Shown here one piece after another: positions 1 through 6,705 of a DNA stretch of 9,278 nt (the stretch's first letter is position 1; each line of letters begins with the position of its first letter). The position numbers and the translations under genes were made by a program. Under the pieces are notes generated by a model, which saw only the letters and a program-made list of their open reading frames with translations, made no database searches and was not told the origin of the DNA. The stretch lies in assembly GCA_016839425.1 (NCBI GenBank), contig JAEOUI010000273.1:1-9278 (forward strand), given 5' to 3'. This stretch comes from Promethearchaeota archaeon (lineage in GTDB: Archaea > Asgardarchaeota > Lokiarchaeia > Sigynarchaeales > SOKP01).

Positions 1-87
1 TCTCTTAAGCGAATAAAGCATGTTCACATCCTTGCCGGAAGAGATAAAAGAAAAATTGCGCACGAATATATATTTCTGAACGATTAA
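1..87 (+). CDS. Possible C-terminal end of an unidentified protein (partial)
   Basis: Frame 1 is open from the window edge for 28 codons and stops at TAA 85-87; the other two + frames stop within the first 15 bases. The tail is basic (it contains AGRDKRKIAHEY) and its codons, with GCC, CAC, CTG and GCG, resemble those of tes rather than the AT-rich gap that follows. A gene ending here would converge on tes, leaving a 94-base gap full of A/T runs, a normal convergent arrangement. The fragment is too short to assign to a family. The minus strand is also open across the same bases, so the strand is not certain. Treat this as a tentative partial gene. Confidence 0.4.
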   Translation, partial: SLKRIKHVHILAGRDKRKIAHEYIFLND

Positions 88-120
88 ACAATTATCTTGC
101 TTGACTTGGATTTTATATTT

Positions 121-181
121 TGTAATTTAAAAAAACAAAATCAAAAAGAAAAATAAGTAAAATAAAAAGAGAAATTAAAAA
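121..181 (-). terminator. Oligo-T terminator region of tes
   Basis: Read on the minus strand, the bases just after the tes stop contain several successive T runs (complements of A runs at about 129-135, 143-146, 149-153, 164-168 and 177-180). Archaeal RNA polymerases terminate at U-rich tracts without needing a hairpin, so this is the likely 3' end of the tes transcript. Confidence 0.5.
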
Positions 182-1879
182 TTATTCCAGATTATTTAAA
201 AGACTTTCAATCTCGTTCTGGATGACTTCTGGCTTTTTCGCTTCGACGCCAGCGAGTGCTAACTTGCGCTCGATATTTTCTCGATGAACCGTGTTCATTG
301 CGCAGAACGGAATTTCGAGTACCTTACTTGGATTGTCGGGATCGATCACACCATAGTGAACAAGACAACTCTTGATCCTTTCCAAGTCAAAATTATACGC
401 ATCTTGGAAGTGCATTGCACCAACCATTATGTTTTTGGTTTGCAAGAAATTGCCCGCTGTTTCCAAGTTTGGAGCAAATATAAGTTTTGCGAACGATTGG
501 AAAGTTTTACTTTGAATGATTTTTGCGGGATTCTTGATATATCTCATCAATCCGGCAAAGAAATAGACTTTCATCATTTGCCTATATCCCAGGTTAGTCA
601 TATCATCAACAAACTTTCCAATAGTACCGAGTACGTTACCATACTTCGCCAAATCCAGGTTCAACATCTTAGTTGGTTTAGGAGACACTTTATTGATAAC
701 CATATCATATACCTTGTTCGCCCATTTTATGAGACCATCAGCGTCGAAATAGTTTTCGATGGGCACCCACTCGTCGTTATCATCCACCACGCAGATAGTA
801 GCAAAACCACAATCATGATGGCTTAACATGGACCACGCAGGCACATCGTCGAACCAGGCGAGTAATTGAGTAAACTTAGCCGTCGTGGCTATCGGATAGA
901 ATCGCCCAACCGCGTTATTCGTATGCTCGTTAATTGCAACTTTTAAATCCGAAGTCGTATATCGAAGATCCATGAGTTCTTCATAATTGATACGGCCACA
1001 AAGGCTTACTGGTTGAAATACAACTGCTACAATAACATCGGTGTTATCCTTTGCAAAATCGAGAATAGGCCCAACTTGATTATCGTTAACGCCTTTTGCT
1101 ATAACTGGAACTAAGATGACGCCGTGTAGTCCTACCTTGCGACAATTTTCGATAACTTTCTTTTTTAACGGCCAGAGGTTTACGCCCCGCACTTTCTTCC
1201 ACACTTCAGGAGCGTCCGTTGCATCAAATTGCAAGTAAACTGCATCTAATCCCGCTTCCTTTAACTCCCTGCAGTATTCCACGCTCTTACCCATCCTGAC
1301 GCCATTCGTGGAAAGCATGGTTTCAATGAATCCTAATTCCTTACCTTTTCGGATGATGTCGGGAAGATCGTCGCGCAGAGTCGGCTCTCCTCCTGCAAAT
1401 TGGAGCATAACTGCAGGTGTGGGCTTCATTGACCGAAAGTGTTCCATGATTTGTACGATTTGATTGTATGTGGGTTGGACGACATATCCCTTCGCGCTTG
1501 CGTTTGCGAAACAAATAGGACAGGTTAAATTACACCTGTTCGTAACATCTATCAAACAAATACAGGGAGCACTCTTGTGCTTTTCGCAAATTCCACAATC
1601 GTAAGGACATCCTTTTTCAGTGCCTTTTATCCCGGATGTCGTGGTAAAGGGTTGCGTGGTAATATTAACCGTCGATCCAAGTTCGTTAGTAAAATTCTTT
1701 TGCCATTTATACTCCTCAACATCAATGGAAATCTTGTCTTTGAATTCGCCATGATCCTTACAGTGCTTGCGCATCATGACCCAGTTAGTCTTCGGATCCA
1801 CATAAAACTCCGCGGGAATTTGTTTCAAGCATTCTGGACACAAGCTTTGCGTCGTACGTATTACTTCTTCATCTGCCAT
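182..1879 (-). CDS. tes: Radical SAM tetraether lipid synthase (Tes-like)
   Basis: A 565-residue radical SAM protein of the Tes/MJ0619 family. Characterised Tes joins the phytanyl chain ends of two archaeol-type lipids by a C-C bond, giving macrocyclic and tetraether (GDGT) membrane lipids. Visible features in order: Cys14-x2-Cys17 with Cys40, matching the rubredoxin-like N-terminal element; Cys91-x3-Cys95-x2-Cys98 plus Cys106/Cys108; the radical SAM cluster motif CxxxCxxC at Cys116, Cys120 and Cys123; the SAM-binding GGEP motif at 163-166; and later cysteines (294, 357, 363, 505, 526) suited to auxiliary Fe-S clusters. The length is slightly above that of the methanogen homologue. ATG 1877-1879 is preceded by a TATA-like element at a suitable distance, and I see no Shine-Dalgarno site. 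MJ0619 was first proposed to be a pterin methylase, so a paralogue with another substrate is possible. The family call is firm and the exact reaction probable. Confidence 0.88.
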   Translation of the reverse strand: MADEEVIRTTQSLCPECLKQIPAEFYVDPKTNWVMMRKHCKDHGEFKDKISIDVEEYKWQKNFTNELGSTVNITTQPFTTTSGIKGTEKGCPYDCGICEKHKSAPCICLIDVTNRCNLTCPICFANASAKGYVVQPTYNQIVQIMEHFRSMKPTPAVMLQFAGGEPTLRDDLPDIIRKGKELGFIETMLSTNGVRMGKSVEYCRELKEAGLDAVYLQFDATDAPEVWKKVRGVNLWPLKKKVIENCRKVGLHGVILVPVIAKGVNDNQVGPILDFAKDNTDVIVAVVFQPVSLCGRINYEELMDLRYTTSDLKVAINEHTNNAVGRFYPIATTAKFTQLLAWFDDVPAWSMLSHHDCGFATICVVDDNDEWVPIENYFDADGLIKWANKVYDMVINKVSPKPTKMLNLDLAKYGNVLGTIGKFVDDMTNLGYRQMMKVYFFAGLMRYIKNPAKIIQSKTFQSFAKLIFAPNLETAGNFLQTKNIMVGAMHFQDAYNFDLERIKSCLVHYGVIDPDNPSKVLEIPFCAMNTVHRENIERKLALAGVEAKKPEVIQNEIESLLNNLE

Positions 1880-1915
1880 AAAAGATTACACTTGAAAATA
1901 ATTAGTTTTTCGTTA

Positions 1916-1926
1916 GAATATATTTT
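1916..1926 (-). promoter_or_regulatory. TATA-like box of tes
   Basis: On the minus strand this reads AAAATATATTC, centred about 41 bases upstream of the tes ATG. With the usual archaeal TATA-to-start distance of about 26 bases, transcription would begin near 1893-1895, giving a leader of roughly 15 bases. The whole stretch is AT-rich, so the exact box is uncertain. Confidence 0.4.
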
Positions 1927-1987
1927 ACTTAAATAAAATTTAGAGCTAATTTTATTTAAATAATTGTTTAATAAAATAGTTGTCTAC

Positions 1988-1998
1988 TAAATTTAAAT
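1988..1998 (+). promoter_or_regulatory. TATA-like element ahead of the candidate RNA
   Basis: The sequence AAATTTAAAT lies about 20-25 bases ahead of the start of the GC-richer structured patch at 2010-2020, which is about where an archaeal TATA box would place transcription initiation. It sits in a gap where TATA-like strings are common by chance, so it is only supporting evidence for the RNA. Confidence 0.25.
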
Positions 1999-2009
1999 CT
2001 TATACATTA

Positions 2010-2162
2010 TAGGTGATTTTTTAGCGAAAGGAACCTAGGATGCCCGCGTTTGGAGGATACTTTTCGCCGAATTTCGTTAGTTATTAAAAATCGCAAGCAT
2101 TTTTAATAAGAAAGGATAAATGTCCTCAAAAGTACGGTTGTAAAGAACTTTTTAATCACGTA
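2010..2162 (+). ncRNA. Candidate structured small RNA, unrecognised
   Basis: A GC-richer island in the longest gap of the window. The line starting at 2041 has 25 G/C of 60, against 6 of 60 in the line at 1921 and 8 of 60 in the line at 2161. Stems seen by eye: an outer closure, GTGATT 2013-2018 with AATCAC 2154-2159; a stem 2024-2031 with 2060-2067 (GCGAAAGG with CTTTTCGC, one G-U pair); an 11-pair hairpin 2081-2091 with 2099-2109, whose tip can form a C-G-closed GCAA tetraloop; and a small hairpin 2113-2117 with 2122-2126 around AAAT. A competing helix, TACTTTT 2058-2064 with AAAAGTA 2128-2134, would break the second stem. It does not look like tRNA, 5S, SRP or RNase P RNA, a C/D guide or a riboswitch I know. 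The plus strand is preferred because a TATA-like element precedes it. The following gene appears to have its own promoter, so this may be an independent transcript. Confidence 0.35.
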
Positions 2163-2232
2163 ATCTTTCTAATAAAATATTTTATCATTTATATTCTAAC
2201 AGCAATAATTACATAATATTTCTAACATTTAC

Positions 2233-2243
2233 TAATATATTAA
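2233..2243 (+). promoter_or_regulatory. TATA box giving a leaderless LRR mRNA
   Basis: TAATATATTAA is centred 26 bases before the A of ATG 2264, the normal archaeal TATA-to-start distance, so transcription probably starts at or within a base or two of the initiation codon. No Shine-Dalgarno site is present ahead of the ATG, which fits a leaderless mRNA. Confidence 0.5.
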
Positions 2244-2263
2244 ATCGTACTTGAAAAACTAAT

Positions 2264-3802
2264 ATGAATGCTACCCCACAAGAAATCTATAGCTCATACC
2301 TACGAGGCGAATTCGACAATCCCACAACCGTTCGCTTGTTATTAACGCTTACCACGGAGTCAAACAAGCACGAGACGAGAAAAGAAAGCTTGGAACTCTT
2401 AGGAAATATGGATTTAAAAGGAAATAAAAGTGCGTTTACTGCTTTAGAGATACTCCTGCTTTCTGACGAGGACGAGATCGTTAGAACGATTTCCGCAAGG
2501 ATTTTAATATCCAATTTTTCCAATCGAGCCATAAAACCAATAAAATGGGCGTTAAGACATGAAACGAGCATTGAATGTGGAATAGAAATCATCAAAATGT
2601 TTTCCGATATTAACACAAAGGAAACTCGAAAAGTACTCGTGAGAGAATTATTAGATTTGTCTTATAGGAGGGAGCAATCGAACCAAGTCCAAAAAATAAT
2701 CGGAATCTTTAAAGAATCCTTGGAAAACACGCTTCAAGGGAAAGATATTAATGAACTCGATTTAAAAAATATTGCACAAATCTTAATCAATTTTAAGACG
2801 ATGGTTCTATTTACTAAAAAGTTGAGATATGCACCAATAGAGCTCGATGATTCGAATGTCATAGCAATAGACTTGAAAAACAAGAACATTCGCGAGTACG
2901 GACAAATAAAACTCTTAGAAAATCTAAGAATGCTTAGAACATTGAGCATGAACAACAATTTTCTCGTATCTCTCCCCGATACTTTCGGCAACCTTACAAA
3001 CCTGAAAGTTCTAAATTTATCCTTAAATCAGCTAAGCACCCTACCTGAATCAATCGGAAACCTTATAGAATTAAAAACGCTTGATGTCAGCAACAACGAC
3101 TTGAGAATACTACCTGATACTATTGGGAAGCTTGCGAGCCTTCAGAGACTGGATTTAAGCAACAACCACATGATACGCACCTTGCCTGAATCCATTGGTA
3201 AGCTTCGTTCACTTAAATTGCTCGATCTAAGTAACAACAGGATAGAATCCCTTCCCGATCCCATCAGCAGCTTAACATCGCTCGAATACTTAGACCTAAG
3301 CGGAAATCAAATTACTCATCTACCAGAATCGATCGATAAATTGTTATCCTTAAAGGTACTCAACTTGGAAAACAACCTATTAAAAGTCCTTCCCGAATCG
3401 ATTGGACGCCTTCCTTCGATTCAAACATTAAATCTTGGAGGAAATCACTTGAAATCTCTTCCAGACACCATAGGAGACCTGACAACACTTCAAAAGCTCG
3501 ACTTGCATAACAATGAATTAAAGACATTTCCAAATTCCATTTCAAAACTCGCTTCTCTTCACCTGCTTGAGGCATATTACAACGAAATTGAGGTGATTCC
3601 CCAATCAATCGAGAACATGGTCGCACTCCAATATCTTGACTTGCGGCACAATCAATTGAAATCGTTTCCGAAATGTATCGAAGCCCTTCCAGCCCTTAGA
3701 ACGCTTTTAGTAAGAGGGAATCGTCTAAGCCCGAAATACAAGCTAGAAAGCGTGGATATTTTAAAACGATTGGTCGAAAAGGGTGTTGGAATCTTTGAAT
3801 AA
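2264..3802 (+). CDS. Helical-repeat plus leucine-rich repeat protein
   Basis: A 512-residue protein, probably cytoplasmic, with no signal peptide or membrane segment. Residues 1 to about 190 are mostly helical, with HEAT/ARM-like features around 55-115 (for example DEDEIVRTISARILI at 68-82). Residues about 198-490 form a regular LRR solenoid: a capping strand, then about 12 units of mostly 23 residues with the pattern LxxLxLxxNxLxxLPxxIxxL; one unit at 291-314 has an extra residue. The last unit (about 477-490) and a short basic tail form the C-cap. Such arrays are binding scaffolds, and I see no enzyme motif such as a P-loop, kinase or GTPase, so the partner is unknown. Asgard genomes encode many LRR proteins, often fused to GTPase domains, which this one lacks. 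Its codons are G/C-richer than those of the other LRR gene, and it converges on that gene across a 68-base gap. It probably has its own promoter and a leaderless mRNA. Confidence 0.88.
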   Translation: MNATPQEIYSSYLRGEFDNPTTVRLLLTLTTESNKHETRKESLELLGNMDLKGNKSAFTALEILLLSDEDEIVRTISARILISNFSNRAIKPIKWALRHETSIECGIEIIKMFSDINTKETRKVLVRELLDLSYRREQSNQVQKIIGIFKESLENTLQGKDINELDLKNIAQILINFKTMVLFTKKLRYAPIELDDSNVIAIDLKNKNIREYGQIKLLENLRMLRTLSMNNNFLVSLPDTFGNLTNLKVLNLSLNQLSTLPESIGNLIELKTLDVSNNDLRILPDTIGKLASLQRLDLSNNHMIRTLPESIGKLRSLKLLDLSNNRIESLPDPISSLTSLEYLDLSGNQITHLPESIDKLLSLKVLNLENNLLKVLPESIGRLPSIQTLNLGGNHLKSLPDTIGDLTTLQKLDLHNNELKTFPNSISKLASLHLLEAYYNEIEVIPQSIENMVALQYLDLRHNQLKSFPKCIEALPALRTLLVRGNRLSPKYKLESVDILKRLVEKGVGIFE

Positions 3803-3815
3803 AAAAAAAATTTTT
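3801..3815. terminator. Shared A/T-run terminator between convergent LRR genes
   Basis: A run of at least ten A followed directly by five T begins at the stop codon of the first LRR gene. The plus-strand transcript meets TTTTT at 3811-3815, and the minus-strand transcript of the LRR-nitrilase gene meets a ten-T run at 3810-3801, about 60 bases after its stop. Both fit archaeal oligo-U termination. The two mRNAs could overlap slightly at their 3' ends. Confidence 0.5.
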
Positions 3816-3870
3816 CCCAATATACTAATAAAGATGGATATTATCTTAAATTCTTTAAATATTATGGAAA

Positions 3871-5769
3871 TTATTCCTCTTTTTCATATAATTGACATAC
3901 TCTTGTTACAATAACTTCCCCTACATTATCTCGCTCATTTTTCTGAAAACCAAATTCTATATTAGTATTAGTTGCAACAGAAAATAATTCAGATGCTCCA
4001 AACTCGCCTACATTAACATATATGATTTTTAATTGTTTAAGCGATTGTTGATTGTAGATATTAAACACACGATAATAGAAAGGTAAAACTTTTCCTGAAA
4101 GAGAAGGAATGATGATGAATTCAACTTCATTTTCCATGGCCCATTGGGCTATAGCATCGCTTAATCGTAAAAAATCCCTACAGATAAATATAGCAATTCT
4201 CCCAAAAGTGGTGTCAAATAACTTAATTCTCGGAAAATATTCACATTTTATGCCTTCTCGAAGATCTTCGTCTTTATCATATATTACGACGGGTGTTTGT
4301 TTGGTTTGAAATACTTGCTCTTTTTTTTTATCAATAAGGACAGCTTTATTAATGTGAGAAAAAAAATCGTTTTTATTGTTAGGATCTATTTGATGTTCAA
4401 TACCACCAATAAATACAATATTCTCATTCTCGTGTGATTCAAGATGTGATGATATCTTTGATTGTATTTCATCTATGAAATCGTGTGGAAGAGTTGTTTC
4501 AGGAAAAATTATTAATTTGTTTTTATTAGTATCGCAAAGAATTAAGTTCAGAATTTTATTTATTTTCTTTTTTGTTTTTTCTTTTTTATTCAATTCTTCG
4601 TTGCTAAGCTCATCAATACTATTATATTTAAGTACAATCTTTTCATCATGGATGTAAAAATCTTCCTTAAATCGCTTGAATTTAGCAAGTTTAGATTCAT
4701 TAGGCGTGAAAGAAAAATGAGTTTTAAGAGCGTGTAATTGTACCATAAAGATTTTAATTATCGTATTTGAATCTAATGTGTTATTTAGAAATTTTACGTG
4801 TTTATATTTATTATTCTCTCGAAACCAGTAAGTTTGTAATTCTTTAAGTTTTCTTAGCGTTTTTTTCTCTCTCCATGATCCTAAATTAAGAAAATTCTTT
4901 TCAAATTCTTCGAATTTTTCTGGTGTATAGGTGTTTCTTATATTATCAATTTTTCTTTTGTACGATAATGCATTTTTTCTAACATTTTCATATTTTCTTT
5001 TAGGATCTTCTTTTATTTCTTTACAATATTTTCGTACATCATCAATTTCCTTATCAAGATATTTTTTTTCGTCTTCAGAAAGGTCATTATGGTGTAAATA
5101 AAGGCGATCCAATTTTATTAAATCCTGTAAATTTTTTAATTCTTTTATTTTATTATTATCTAAAGCTAAAGCTATAAGATTCTTTAATTTTCCAATAGAT
5201 TCAGGGATTTCAGAAATTTGATTATAACTTAAATTCAAATATTCTAATCTGCTGAGATTTGTAATGGATTCAGGAAAACTAATAAATCTATTATTCCTCA
5301 AATATAATTGTTGAAGATCCGTAAGATTAGATAAAGATTCGGGAAGGGTTATTAAATAATTTCCACCAATTAATAAAACTTGAAGCGATTTTAGGTTTAG
5401 TATTGGTTCAGGAATATCGGCAAATTGATTTTTGCTTAAATCTAACCAAAGAAGGGATTTAAGTTCTTGAATTGAATTAGGAAGGGAAGATAAATTATTA
5501 TCATATAAATCTAACTTCTCAAGAGAGATAAATTCTTTAAAAGAGTCTGGTATTTCTTTTAGTAAATTATTTCTTAACGATAAATAACGTAATGATTTTA
5601 AAGAATTAATATATTGAGGAAATTCTTCCAAACCGCATCCACTTAAAGATAATTCAGTAATGTTTTTATCCTCACATACATATCCCTTACTATTAGGTTT
5701 TATTTTTTTTAATTTAGCAAGTTGTATCCCCAAGATATCTTGGAGATTTTCAATAATTTCTGAATCCAT
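3871..5769 (-). CDS. LRR protein fused to a nitrilase-fold (CN hydrolase) domain
   Basis: A 632-residue, two-part protein. Residues about 36-241 hold nine leucine-rich repeats of about 23 residues (LxxLxLxxNxLxxLPxxIxxL), after a 35-residue helical cap. A charged, lysine-rich helical linker spans about 232-330. The C-terminal part looks like the carbon-nitrogen hydrolase superfamily: a first strand IIKIFMVQL at 337-345, a roughly 70-residue charged insertion, then the Glu-Lys-Cys triad candidates Glu424 (IIFPETTLP), Lys490 (FQTKQTP) and Cys530 (GRIAIFICRDF), with spacings of 66 and 40 that fit the family, and a second acidic candidate at Glu510. The domain would cleave amide or nitrile bonds or transfer an acyl group; the substrate cannot be read, and the PETTLP stretch also recalls the soluble half of apolipoprotein N-acyltransferase. 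There is no membrane segment or signal peptide. The LRR part probably recognises a ligand and guides or gates the enzyme. Codons are very AT-rich. The gene diverges from the kinase pair. Confidence 0.85.
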   Translation of the reverse strand: MDSEIIENLQDILGIQLAKLKKIKPNSKGYVCEDKNITELSLSGCGLEEFPQYINSLKSLRYLSLRNNLLKEIPDSFKEFISLEKLDLYDNNLSSLPNSIQELKSLLWLDLSKNQFADIPEPILNLKSLQVLLIGGNYLITLPESLSNLTDLQQLYLRNNRFISFPESITNLSRLEYLNLSYNQISEIPESIGKLKNLIALALDNNKIKELKNLQDLIKLDRLYLHHNDLSEDEKKYLDKEIDDVRKYCKEIKEDPKRKYENVRKNALSYKRKIDNIRNTYTPEKFEEFEKNFLNLGSWREKKTLRKLKELQTYWFRENNKYKHVKFLNNTLDSNTIIKIFMVQLHALKTHFSFTPNESKLAKFKRFKEDFYIHDEKIVLKYNSIDELSNEELNKKEKTKKKINKILNLILCDTNKNKLIIFPETTLPHDFIDEIQSKISSHLESHENENIVFIGGIEHQIDPNNKNDFFSHINKAVLIDKKKEQVFQTKQTPVVIYDKDEDLREGIKCEYFPRIKLFDTTFGRIAIFICRDFLRLSDAIAQWAMENEVEFIIIPSLSGKVLPFYYRVFNIYNQQSLKQLKIIYVNVGEFGASELFSVATNTNIEFGFQKNERDNVGEVIVTRVCQLYEKEE

Positions 5770-5790
5770 TGTATTTAGTAAGTTGTAAAT

Positions 5791-5811
5791 TATTCCTTAT
5801 TATAAGGACAA
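5791..5811. promoter_or_regulatory. Palindrome over the LRR-nitrilase promoter (copy 1 of a twin element)
   Basis: CCTTAT-T-ATAAGG at 5795-5807 is a perfect 13-base palindrome with a one-base centre. On the minus strand its core, TTATAAT, lies about 33 bases before the LRR-nitrilase ATG, so it can also serve as the TATA box. A repressor bound here would block that promoter. The flanks match the element at 5923-5940: both begin ATTCCTTA and end ACAAT. Confidence 0.45.
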
Positions 5812-5883
5812 TTTATTTAATATTTTCTAAAATTGTTATACTCAAGGGATTATATTAACCATAATTCTAAGAAAAATATCAAA

Positions 5884-5892
5884 GTATATATA
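5884..5892 (+). promoter_or_regulatory. TATA-like box for the kinase pair
   Basis: GTATATATA is the best TATA-type string upstream of the pseudokinase gene. Initiation about 26 bases downstream, near 5914, would give a leader of roughly 55 bases containing the second twin element. TTAATAA at about 5929-5935 is an alternative box with a much shorter leader. Confidence 0.35.
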
Positions 5893-5922
5893 ACAAATGA
5901 TCATTACTTACACCCATATTAA

Positions 5923-5940
5923 ATTCCTTAATAAGACAAT
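5923..5940. promoter_or_regulatory. Twin-element copy 2, upstream of the kinase pair
   Basis: ATTCCTTAATAAGACAAT repeats the element at 5791-5811 with a two-base deletion in the centre and one G missing near the end. Its core CCTTA/TAAG keeps the inverted symmetry. It ends 28 bases before ATG 5969, where a bound protein could affect promoter use or an early transcript. The shared flanks make common ancestry or a common binding protein more likely than chance. Confidence 0.4.
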
Positions 5941-5968
5941 ATGAGCTTTTTTTAGTTCAAATGGAGAA

Positions 5969-6655
5969 ATGAACAAAATGGGAGAACTTAAGGACTTTTA
6001 TGAAATTCTTATGAATAAAATGATAAATTTAATCAATCATTTTGATGGAATAGAAAGTGAAATATTGTTTTGTAGCAGTCAACAGAATTTATTAGGTACA
6101 GAATTGCGTTCCATTCATGAGGAACTTTTAATAGCTATTAAAAATATTAAAAAAATGATAAAGGATTTTAATGAATTTATTAATCCTGTTAATTTAACCG
6201 AACAAATTGGCGATATAAATGAGATAATACAGAAAGAAATATCACAAATGAGATTACCGGCCGAGATTCAAATAGAACCAGAGTTTGATCTCGATTTACC
6301 CACAATTAATATTGATAAGAATAAGGTTTCAGATATTATAAAGGAAATATTAAACTTTTTTTTAAGAAGAATAAATAATAACGGAGCACAAGGAATTATT
6401 CGTATTAATACTTTCAAAAATCAAAATCAAAATAATTCTATATTAATAAATATATCTGATACAGGCCCCCACTTCCCAAGATATATGTCAATTTTTGAAC
6501 CATTTCAGATAGATGGTCCTAATGTTTCTGGTTTGGAATTATCCATTGTTAAAAAAAAGATTGAAGCACATAATGCTAGTATAAACTGTCTTGAAGAACC
6601 AGGAAGAGGTATTTGTTTTGAAATTAGTTTTCCTAATGAACGAATTAGAATATAA
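5969..6655 (+). CDS. Degenerate histidine-kinase-like protein (probable pseudokinase)
   Basis: A 228-residue protein with only a DHp-like helical region (about 10-75) and a GHKL ATPase-like domain (about 85-225), and no sensor, membrane or receiver domain. It aligns almost without gaps to the core of the downstream hybrid kinase; shared blocks include DGIE at 26-29, ISDTGP at 162-167, FEPFQ at 176-180 and KKxIEAHN at 196-202. The catalytic positions have changed. Asn16 replaces the phospho-accepting His, Phe130 replaces the N-box Asn (with Asn129 beside it), and Val186 and Glu190 replace two glycines of the G2 box. The G1 Asp164 remains. It therefore probably cannot autophosphorylate normally, and a role as dimer partner, regulator or anti-kinase is inferred. 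The reading frame is intact, so it is not a plain pseudogene. ATG 5978 (Met4) is an alternative start, with GGAG at 5963-5966 eleven bases ahead. The hybrid kinase starts 50 bases after the stop. Confidence 0.82.
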   Translation: MNKMGELKDFYEILMNKMINLINHFDGIESEILFCSSQQNLLGTELRSIHEELLIAIKNIKKMIKDFNEFINPVNLTEQIGDINEIIQKEISQMRLPAEIQIEPEFDLDLPTINIDKNKVSDIIKEILNFFLRRINNNGAQGIIRINTFKNQNQNNSILINISDTGPHFPRYMSIFEPFQIDGPNVSGLELSIVKKKIEAHNASINCLEEPGRGICFEISFPNERIRI

Positions 6656-6705
6656 AATGCAATATTGTATGGTACATAATAAAAAACAATAATGAAATAT
6701 AAAAA

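Noticed and set aside
284..826. 180-codon plus-strand open frame inside tes
   Set aside because: It lies wholly antisense to a well-supported radical SAM gene, and its product resembles no family I recognise. The G/C-richer codons of tes explain the lack of stops.
1577..1936. Plus-strand open frame over the tes start and promoter
   Set aside because: It is antisense to the conserved cysteine-rich N-terminus of tes, runs into the AT-rich promoter and has no domain signature.
2040..2087. 15-codon ORF (MPAFGGYFSPNFVSY) inside the structured patch
   Set aside because: An ORF this short is expected by chance, and the stems explain the patch better. It could be a leader peptide, but nothing supports translation.
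2264..5769. The two LRR genes as a recent inverted duplication
   Set aside because: They share only the LRR consensus. N-termini, C-termini, repeat number and codon use differ, and I see no long nucleotide matches between them.
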